The notes below the pieces were generated by a model that was not told the DNA's origin, did no database searches, and saw nothing but the letters and a program-made list of their open reading frames with translations. From Novosphingobium sp. (GTDB taxonomy: Bacteria; Pseudomonadota; Alphaproteobacteria; Sphingomonadales; Sphingomonadaceae), in the NCBI GenBank assembly GCA_024236235.1, contig JACKKV010000003.1, positions 131,501 through 195,500 of the forward strand: a stretch of 64,000 nt of DNA, written 5' to 3'. Shown piece after piece: positions 57,964 through 64,000 of this stretch; positions within the stretch are counted from its first letter, which is position 1; each line of letters starts with the position of its first letter. A program made the position numbers and the translations under genes.

Positions 57964-57987
57964 AAAAAAGGCGGCCAACGGGCCGCC
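57964..57987 (-). terminator. rho-independent terminator of the M23 peptidase gene
   Basis: A perfect 7-bp stem GGCGGCC/GGCCGCC with a 4-base loop (57970-57987). On the minus strand it is followed by a run of T (complement of AAAAAA at 57964-57969), so it terminates the M23 gene 26 bases after its stop. The plus-strand side lacks a good T-run, though it may also slow galU transcripts. Confidence 0.8.
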
Positions 57988-58013
57988 CTCTTGATCATAC
58001 AGGGGTGAGCCGA

Positions 58014-58673
58014 TTACTCCGGCCCGCCCTTGCCGCCTTCGCCGCGCGCGAGGGCAAAAGCTTCCTGCGCGGTCGTTTCAACCATATAGGGCAGCGGATT
58101 GACCGCATCGCCCGCGATGCGCACTTCATAATGGAGATGCGGACCGGTGGAGCGGCCAGTCGAGCCGACATAGCCGATCAGCTGACCCTTGGTCACCCGG
58201 TCGCCCGCCCGCACGGTGTAACCTGACAGATGACCGAACCGGGTTTCAAGACCGGCACCATGTTCGATCTGGACATAATTGCCATAGCTGGAAAACCATT
58301 GCGCCATGCCGACAAGGCCGTCAGCCGTCGCATAGACCGGTGTGCCGCTGGGAGCGGCGAGGTCAATGCCCTTGTGCGCCCGGCGACCGCCCAGCACGGG
58401 GTGAATGCGCATGCCGAAATCGCTGGTCAGTGTGGCCTTTTCCAGTGGCATCTGGGAAGGAATGGAAACCTTGGCGATCGGCGCGGTGTTGCGGTCAAGC
58501 GACTTCCAGTCAGCGAAAAGGGCGCGAAACTGGCTATCCCCTTCACCCAGCGGCGAGGCGGACAGCGCGGCGTCATCAGTCCTGGCATAAGCCGGGGACG
58601 CCGCCATCACCATGAACGCACCGCAGCAAGCGAGCAGCGCAGTGATGGGCTTTCTTGTGATCGCAGCAGCCAT
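58014..58673 (-). CDS. secreted M23 family metallopeptidase (LytM type)
   Basis: A 219-residue exported protein with a signal peptide (LLACCGAFMVMAASPAYA, cleavage near residue 30). The LytM domain carries all zinc ligands: His100 and Asp104 in HKGIDLAAP, and HxH at 169-171 in GPHLHYEVR, with His148 in GHLS. Such domains cut peptidoglycan cross-bridges or activate amidases; all residues needed for activity are present. It is followed by a strong terminator and preceded by a 143-base intergenic region. Confidence 0.92.
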   Translation of the reverse strand: MAAAITRKPITALLACCGAFMVMAASPAYARTDDAALSASPLGEGDSQFRALFADWKSLDRNTAPIAKVSIPSQMPLEKATLTSDFGMRIHPVLGGRRAHKGIDLAAPSGTPVYATADGLVGMAQWFSSYGNYVQIEHGAGLETRFGHLSGYTVRAGDRVTKGQLIGYVGSTGRSTGPHLHYEVRIAGDAVNPLPYMVETTAQEAFALARGEGGKGGPE

Positions 58674-58816
58674 CGCTCCAGAACGTCCTTTTATATCAGC
58701 ACCTTGGCGATGCCGCGCTAACCCGTTTCGGGTCTGCCGAAGCAGGCCCTGTCATGTTTTTGAGAACGTCCGGTACCCCCCGCCGTCTCGTGATCATGCT
58801 TATTCAGGACCAAATC

Positions 58817-59626
58817 CTAACAAGCAATGGCCGCATAGAAATCCCGCGATAAACCGGCTGCAAGGCGCGCCGAGTCGTTGAATGGAGCCTTCAGGACGCC
58901 TTTGAAGTGCGTGCAGACCAGCTCTTGCCAGCACAATTCAGGCGTTTTTTCCTGTTCGCGACATATCGCCACGAAATGGCTTGTGCCGATGGCGACGTGG
59001 CGAATCTCGTCGTCAAGGATTCGCTGAAGGATTCGCGCGCCCGTTTCATCCCCGCTTGCCCGGATGCGCGTCAGCGTGGCCGGTGTGACATCCAGTCCAC
59101 GCGCTTCCAGCACCATCGGCACCACCGCCAGCCGGGCAGCGACGTCATGACTGGTCGATTCCGCCGCTTCCCACAGCCCCGCATGCGCGGGCAGCGCCCC
59201 ATAGCAACTGCCCAGCCCGCGCAGATGGCGCGCAAGCACCGCGAAATGCATCGCCTCATCCGCCGCAACGGCAAGGAAATCACTGACGAAATCCGAACCG
59301 CGTTCCGCACCAAAGCGCCCGGCCATGTCCAGCGCCAGATCGATCGCCATGAATTCGATATGGGCCAGCGCGTGCCACAGGGCGATGCGGCCGCGCTCGG
59401 ACCCCGCCTTGCCGCGCTTGGGCATCCGGTTGGGCGCCAGCAGCAGCGGCTGTTCGGGGCGGGCGGGCGCAGCGGGCATGGCGACATCAAAGGCGAACGC
59501 CAGCCGCCCGGCGCGCCAGTCCCGCGCGACGGCGCGCGCGGCCCTGACCTTGTCCATCGCCGGACCGGTGAGCAAGGCGCCGCGAATCGCGGCGGCAACG
59601 GTCTGCTGGCTGGCTTCGGCACTCAT
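58817..59626 (-). CDS. DUF455 family ferritin-like protein
   Basis: A 269-residue protein of the DUF455 family (COG2833). Helical segments contain candidate metal ligands: HALAHIEFMAIDLALDMAGRFG (about 90-111), DEAMHFAVLARHLRGLG (about 127-143) and DDEIRHVAIGTSHF (about 206-219), a repeated E/H pattern as in ferritin-like di-iron folds. There is no signal peptide. It lies downstream of bcp on the same strand with a 6-base gap. The substrate is unknown. Confidence 0.88.
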   Translation of the reverse strand: MSAEASQQTVAAAIRGALLTGPAMDKVRAARAVARDWRAGRLAFAFDVAMPAAPARPEQPLLLAPNRMPKRGKAGSERGRIALWHALAHIEFMAIDLALDMAGRFGAERGSDFVSDFLAVAADEAMHFAVLARHLRGLGSCYGALPAHAGLWEAAESTSHDVAARLAVVPMVLEARGLDVTPATLTRIRASGDETGARILQRILDDEIRHVAIGTSHFVAICREQEKTPELCWQELVCTHFKGVLKAPFNDSARLAAGLSRDFYAAIAC

Positions 59627-59632
59627 CTCCGC

Positions 59633-60106
59633 TCAGAGCGCGCGTGCCGCCTCAAGCACTTCAGCCGCATGCCCCTTTACCTTGACCTTGCGCCAGACCC
59701 GCGCAATCCGCCCTGCCGCATCGACCAGATAGGTGGTGCGCTCCATCCCCATATATTGGCGGCCATACATGCTTTTTTCGATCCAGATGCCCAGCGCATC
59801 AGCCAGGCCATCAGCTGGTCGGTCGGACGCGAGCGGCGCAGCCAGTCCATGTTTCGCGATGAACTTGCAATGTCGGGTCGGCGGATCCTTGCTGATGCCG
59901 AGCAGGGCGGCGCCGCATTTTTCGAATTCAGGGGCGAGCGCGGAAAAATCCAGATTCTCAGTCGTGCAGCCGGGCGTATCGTCCTTGGGATAGAAGAACA
60001 GCACCAGCTTGCGCCCCCTGAAATCAGACGGGCGCAGCGCCGCCCCCTCAGGCGTTTCAAGGGCGATATCGGGAAGGGCATCGCCACAATCGGGCCGCTC
60101 ATGCAT
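59633..60106 (-). CDS. bcp: peroxiredoxin of the BCP/PrxQ family
   Basis: Thiol peroxidase reducing hydrogen peroxide and organic hydroperoxides. It has 157 residues from ATG 60106, placed seven bases after GGAG; ATG 60112 is an alternative. The peroxidatic Cys is in FYPKDDTPGCTTEN (about 38-51). The Cys five residues downstream in E. coli BCP is absent; another Cys occurs about 20 residues further (FEKCG), so the resolving step may differ. Its start overlaps the glnE stop. Confidence 0.93.
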   Translation of the reverse strand: MHERPDCGDALPDIALETPEGAALRPSDFRGRKLVLFFYPKDDTPGCTTENLDFSALAPEFEKCGAALLGISKDPPTRHCKFIAKHGLAAPLASDRPADGLADALGIWIEKSMYGRQYMGMERTTYLVDAAGRIARVWRKVKVKGHAAEVLEAARAL

Positions 60107-62807
60107 TGTCATTCTCCAGTGGTTCGTCAAAACAGGCGTGCCAGACCGCCGCGACGGCCATGCGCGCCGTATCAAGCCGTTGCAACAGCTCCCCGCCGTT
60201 CGCGCAGTCACAGGCCCGGGCCAGGGCCGCCATGGCGGCAGGCGCGGGCAGCGCCATATCGGGGGCGAGCAGGCGCGAGGAGACCAGCAACCGGGTCAGG
60301 AAATCATGCTGTGCCCGCAGCGAACCCGGCAACAGGCCCGCCGCCGCCAGCTGATCCAGCGCCTCTCCCAGTCCGGGCACGAATCCGCGCCGCTCCTTCA
60401 GCTGGAGGAAATGAATCAGGAATTCCAGATCGACCAGCCCGCCGCGCAGCAGCTTGGCGTCCAGCGGCCCCTTTGGTGCCTTGTGCGCCGCCATTTCCGC
60501 ACGCATCGCCAATACATCAGCGCGCAGCTTCGCCGGATCGCGCGCCATGTCCAGAATCGCGGCAATTTCCCGCTGCAACGCGGCCTTCGCCTTGTCCGAG
60601 CCTGTCAGAACGCGCGCGCGGGTCAGCGCCATATGTTCCCAGGTCCAGGCATCCTCGCGCTGATAGCGCGCGAAGCTTTCCACACTGACCGCCAGCGGGC
60701 CCTGTGCGCCTTGCGGACGCAGGCGGTTGTCCACCTCGTAAAGCGCACCTTCCGCCGTCGGCACGCTCAATGCTGCATTCACCCGCTGGCCGAGCCGGTT
60801 GAAATATTGCGTCGATCCCAGCGGGCGCGGGCCATCGGATTCCACGCCGTAATCGCCGGTGAAGAGATAGACCAGATCAAGATCGGAGGCATGCGTAAGC
60901 GCCCCCCCGCCCAGTCGGCCGAGGCCGATGACCAGCAGCTCGCTGTCAGGTACATGGCCATGGGACCGGGCGAATTCTTCACCCGCCGCGCGGGCGGCCA
61001 CTGCCACCGCCGCTTCGGCAACGCGCGACAGCGCTGCGGCCACATCCAGCGGATCCTGCGCGGCTTCGATCAGCTGCACGCCAAGGGCGAAGCGTTGTTC
61101 GCTCACCACCCGGCGGATGTGATCGAGAATGCGCTGATAATCGTCATCCGCCTCGCGCCGTTCCATGCGGGCCACAAGATCCGCGACATCGCCCGGCAGA
61201 TCGAGGGCGCTGGCGTCAATCAGCGCATCAAGCAGATCGGCGCGTCGCGCCAGCTCGTCCGCCAGTGGCGGCGCGAGCGAGAGGATGGCGGCAAGCTGCT
61301 GCAGCAGGCCCGGGCGGGCCTCCAGCAGGCGAAAAAGGTTAACCCCAGTCGGAATACTAACCAAAAAGGTTTCCCAACGGGTGAACGCCTGCTCCGGATC
61401 CGGCGCCCTGGCGAGGGCCGCGAGCAACTCATCCTCGATCGCTTCGAAGGCACTGCGCGCCGCATCGCTGCGCAACGCGCGAACGCGCCCGTCCGACCAG
61501 CTTTCGATCCGCCGCGCCATGACGTCGGGGTCGGCAAACCCGAGATCGCGCAGCCGCACCACCAACGCCCGTCCTTGCGGCGCATGCACGTCGCCGCGCA
61601 GTTCGGCAGTCTGTTCCAGCAGACTGTCGAAACGGCGACCGACATTATCCGCGATTTCCCGCATTTCGGCCAGCAGCGCCACGCCATCAGCCAGACCGTC
61701 GAGCCGCGCCACCCCGTCCAGCGCAGCGGGATCAGCGGGCAGCGTATGCGTCTGCTGGTCACGCACCATCTGCAGACGGTGTTCGATCACTCGCAAGCGG
61801 TCATAGCTTTCGCCAAGCACGCTGGCATCCCCGGCGCTGATGATCTGCGCCGCCGCCAGCGCATCGAGCGCGGCACGCGTCCCGCGCACCCTGAGCGATG
61901 GCACCCGCCCGCCATGAATCAGCTGATGCGTCTGAGCGAAGAATTCCACCTCACGAATGCCGCCTCGCCCGCGCTTCAGGTCATAGCCCGGTCCGGGCAC
62001 GGTCGGCCCGCCATAATGGTCGCGAATGCGGCGAATGAGGTGCCCGATTTCCGCGATGGCCCCGAAATCCAGGCTCTTGCGCCAAACGAAGGGCCGGATC
62101 GCCTGGAGGAATTCCTCCCCCAGCGCGACATCGCCTGCGGCAGCGCGGCCGCGAATATAGGCGGCCCGTTCCCAGGCAAGAGCCGAGGATTCATAATGTG
62201 TCAGCGCCGCATCGAAGGAGATGGCGAGCGGCGAAACTTCCGATGCCGGTCGCAGCCGCAAATCCACGCGGAACACGTAGCCTTCAGCGGTGGGGTGGGA
62301 CATCAGCTCCATCAGGCGGCGGGCGACACGCTGCGCCGCCTCTCCCGGATCGTCGCGCTCGCGCCGGGCCAGTACGGCGGGATCGTAGATCAGGATGGGA
62401 TCGATATCGGAACTGTAATTGAGTTCGCCCGCCCCATGCTTGCCCAGGGCTAGCGCTACAAAACCGTCGCTTCCGGCATCCGGCACTCGCTGGCGAATCG
62501 CAGCGGCAATGGCCGCGTCAAGCGAACGGTCAGCAAACCCGGAGAGTTCGCGCATGACCCTGGCAAGGGGGAAGGCCCCGGCCAGATCACCGATCGCGAC
62601 GCTAAGTGCGATGGCCAGCCGCTCGCGCCGCAGCGCTGCGCCTACATCATCCGCCCCGTCACCTGCCGTACGCGCCCAGTCCAGCGCGGCTTCGGCCTTG
62701 CCCGCCGCCAGCAGTTCAGCCAACGCGGGCTGGCGCTCCAGCGCATTGGCCAGAAACGGCGCATAAGCACGCGCCCGTGCAATCGCATTGTCCCAGTCAC
62801 CACTCAC
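60099..62807 (-). CDS. glnE: glutamine synthetase adenylyltransferase/deadenylylase
   Basis: Bifunctional enzyme that adenylylates and deadenylylates glutamine synthetase in response to nitrogen status. It has about 902 residues. Two nucleotidyltransferase domains are evident: ELNYSSDIDPILIYD near 125-140 and LTHASDLDLVYLFTGDYGVE near 635-655, each with the D-x-D metal pair. GTG 62807 gives a family-like N-terminus (GDWDNAIARARAYAPFLANALER); TTG 62888 is the other candidate. The GTG lacks a well-spaced ribosome-binding site, so the start is uncertain. It overlaps bcp by 8 bases. Confidence 0.93.
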   Translation of the reverse strand: MSGDWDNAIARARAYAPFLANALERQPALAELLAAGKAEAALDWARTAGDGADDVGAALRRERLAIALSVAIGDLAGAFPLARVMRELSGFADRSLDAAIAAAIRQRVPDAGSDGFVALALGKHGAGELNYSSDIDPILIYDPAVLARRERDDPGEAAQRVARRLMELMSHPTAEGYVFRVDLRLRPASEVSPLAISFDAALTHYESSALAWERAAYIRGRAAAGDVALGEEFLQAIRPFVWRKSLDFGAIAEIGHLIRRIRDHYGGPTVPGPGYDLKRGRGGIREVEFFAQTHQLIHGGRVPSLRVRGTRAALDALAAAQIISAGDASVLGESYDRLRVIEHRLQMVRDQQTHTLPADPAALDGVARLDGLADGVALLAEMREIADNVGRRFDSLLEQTAELRGDVHAPQGRALVVRLRDLGFADPDVMARRIESWSDGRVRALRSDAARSAFEAIEDELLAALARAPDPEQAFTRWETFLVSIPTGVNLFRLLEARPGLLQQLAAILSLAPPLADELARRADLLDALIDASALDLPGDVADLVARMERREADDDYQRILDHIRRVVSEQRFALGVQLIEAAQDPLDVAAALSRVAEAAVAVAARAAGEEFARSHGHVPDSELLVIGLGRLGGGALTHASDLDLVYLFTGDYGVESDGPRPLGSTQYFNRLGQRVNAALSVPTAEGALYEVDNRLRPQGAQGPLAVSVESFARYQREDAWTWEHMALTRARVLTGSDKAKAALQREIAAILDMARDPAKLRADVLAMRAEMAAHKAPKGPLDAKLLRGGLVDLEFLIHFLQLKERRGFVPGLGEALDQLAAAGLLPGSLRAQHDFLTRLLVSSRLLAPDMALPAPAAMAALARACDCANGGELLQRLDTARMAVAAVWHACFDEPLENDNA

Positions 62808-62887
62808 ACCTTCCGAGTGCCCCAGTGCGCGGGCAAGGGCAAGTACTTCGCCTTGCCCGCCGCACGGCGGGCTGCCATTGTCGGGCA

Positions 62888-64000
62888 ATGCCCCGCCTGA
62901 TCCTGCGCCTGATCCAGACCGCCATGGTCTTCTCCCTGCTGACCGCCTGCGCCGGCGCGCCCGACCGGGGCGGCACGCTGGCCCTGCCGGCCGTCGCGCC
63001 CGGCGTCCTTTCCGAACCGACCATGCGCGAGGTCACGCAGACGCTGTCGTCCGATGCGTTTGAAGGGCGCGCGCCGGGAACCGCAGGCGAGACGAAGACG
63101 CTTGCCTATCTGGCCAGGCGCTTCGCCGCCGCCGGGTTACAGCCGGGCAACAAGGGCACATGGTTTCAGGATGTGCCGCTGGTGGAGATTACCGCAGCCA
63201 ATTTCGATCCGCTGGTGATCGGCGAAGGTGCAGAGGCGCTGCGCTTCGATTTCGGGACGGACTGGGTCGGCGTCAGCTATCGCCCGGACAAGCGGATCGA
63301 CCTCAGGGCCAGCGCGCTGGTCTTCGTCGGCTATGGCATTGTCGCCCCGGAAAAGGGCTGGAACGATTATGCCGGGATCGACATGCGCGGCAAGACCGCG
63401 ATCATCCTGGTCAATGATCCCGATTACGAATCGCGCAAGCTTGAGGGCCGCTTCAACGGGCGCGCCATGACCTATTACGGGCGCTGGACCTACAAGTTCG
63501 AGGAAGCGGCACGACAGGGCGCAGCGGCGGCGCTGATCGTGCATGACACGGTGCCTGCCGCCTATGGCTGGAACGTGGTGGAAAGCGGATGGTCAGGGCC
63601 GCAGGCCTATGCGGCGGCGGACAGCGGGACGCCACGCACGCTGGTCAACGGGTGGCTGCAAAACGATACGGCGCGCAGGATTCTGGCCGCAGCGGGCCAG
63701 GATCTGGACCGTTTGACCGCCGCCGCCAAGCAACCCGGCTTCAAGCCTGTCCAGCTCGCCCTTGCGGCCAGCACCGGATTTGACAATGCGGTGCGGCGCT
63801 TCACATCAAAAAACGTGATCGGCATCCTGCCGGGCGCGTCGCGGCCGCAGGAAGTCGTGCTGCACACGGCGCATTGGGACCATCTGGGCCGCTGCCCGCC
63901 CGCCGAGGACGGAGACGACATCTGCAACGGCGCGATTGACAATGCCACCGGCACCGCCGCGCTGGTCGCGCTGGCAGAGGCGCACGTCAAGGCAGGTCCT
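62888..64000 (+). CDS. M28 family metallopeptidase, lipoprotein, truncated by the window end
   Basis: The first 371 codons of a secreted zinc peptidase. The signal ends LLTAC with Cys at residue 21. A PA-type inserted domain is likely around 120-230 (SALVFVGYGIVAPEKGWNDYAG). The M28 zinc motif TAHWDHLG lies near 325-333 and NGAIDNATGTAALVALAEA near 346-364, with further ligands expected beyond the window. The 5' end is close to or overlapping the divergent glnE start, depending on which glnE start is used. Confidence 0.9.
   Translation, partial: MPRLILRLIQTAMVFSLLTACAGAPDRGGTLALPAVAPGVLSEPTMREVTQTLSSDAFEGRAPGTAGETKTLAYLARRFAAAGLQPGNKGTWFQDVPLVEITAANFDPLVIGEGAEALRFDFGTDWVGVSYRPDKRIDLRASALVFVGYGIVAPEKGWNDYAGIDMRGKTAIILVNDPDYESRKLEGRFNGRAMTYYGRWTYKFEEAARQGAAAALIVHDTVPAAYGWNVVESGWSGPQAYAAADSGTPRTLVNGWLQNDTARRILAAAGQDLDRLTAAAKQPGFKPVQLALAASTGFDNAVRRFTSKNVIGILPGASRPQEVVLHTAHWDHLGRCPPAEDGDDICNGAIDNATGTAALVALAEAHVKAGP

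Noticed and set aside
58907..60688. A 593-codon plus-strand frame spanning DUF455, bcp and part of glnE
   Set aside because: Covers three well-supported minus-strand genes and degenerates into Arg/Pro-rich sequence.
60009..62453. An 814-codon open frame opposite glnE
   Set aside because: Shadow of the strongly biased glnE codons; His/Arg/Gln-rich with no recognisable domain.

Overview
This is a GC-rich, densely packed chromosomal segment from an alphaproteobacterium, most likely order Sphingomonadales and probably Erythrobacteraceae-like. That placement is inferred from gene content and protein style: a DUF5935 exosortase-A-associated ligase, DUF3576, DUF455, short RNase D next to lptC-lptA, and an intracellular PHB depolymerase. 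It was not tested by database search. I see no rRNA, tRNA, insertion sequence, transposase, integrase or CRISPR array.

Layout. 0-5.5 kb: two small lipoproteins, then a minus-strand run with an MsbA-like ABC exporter, an M13 metallopeptidase and undecaprenyl-diphosphatase (uppP). 5.7-10.9 kb: intracellular PHB depolymerase (phaZ), then an acyltransferase, an exosortase-A-associated O-ligase-like membrane protein and a small membrane protein on the minus strand, and an exosortase-A-associated glycosyltransferase on the plus strand. 10.9-19.4 kb: a large acidic membrane-anchored protein of unknown function and gltB-gltD, ending in a terminator. 19.5-23.1 kb: a DUF7064/CrtC-like protein, ung, a short RNase D, lptC and lptA.

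23-48.7 kb is a large Wzx/Wzy-type exopolysaccharide locus. Plus block A runs from an NTP_transf_5-type protein through GT2, a GT-like protein, WcaI-like GT4, Wzx flippase, FkbM methyltransferase and two GT2s, nearly all joined by 4-base start/stop overlaps. A convergent GT4 follows. Then comes a two-gene module that looks like bacteriophage tail/spike proteins (32.7-36.0 kb). Plus block B holds GT4, UDP-glucuronate decarboxylase, Wzy polymerase, GT4 and a WcaF-like acetyltransferase. Minus block C, transcribed from 48.7 kb down, holds the polyprenyl-phosphate sugar transferase, a small secreted Gly-rich protein, a second Wzy/ligase-like protein, a Wza-like exporter, a fused Wzz/BY-kinase and a repeat/beta-sandwich protein. 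Together they cover initiation, extension, flipping, polymerisation and export. The precursor enzyme galU is at 57 kb; no UDP-glucose dehydrogenase is in the window.

48.8-64 kb is mostly housekeeping: leuS-lptE-holA, DUF3576, a small outer-membrane-like protein, phaB with a ribbon-helix-helix gene, murA, galU, an M23 peptidase, DUF455, a BCP peroxiredoxin, glnE, and an M28 peptidase cut by the window end.

The most interesting point is the phage-spike-like pair embedded in the EPS locus. It could be a domesticated EPS depolymerase, a remnant of a phage that targeted this polysaccharide, or the capsule-binding spike of a gene transfer agent or other phage-like particle. Other points are exosortase-A-associated genes without an exosortase nearby, an EPS locus starting 10 bp after lptA where lptB is usually expected, a PhaR-like palindrome upstream of phaZ, and a protein with repeated PFAQP motifs.
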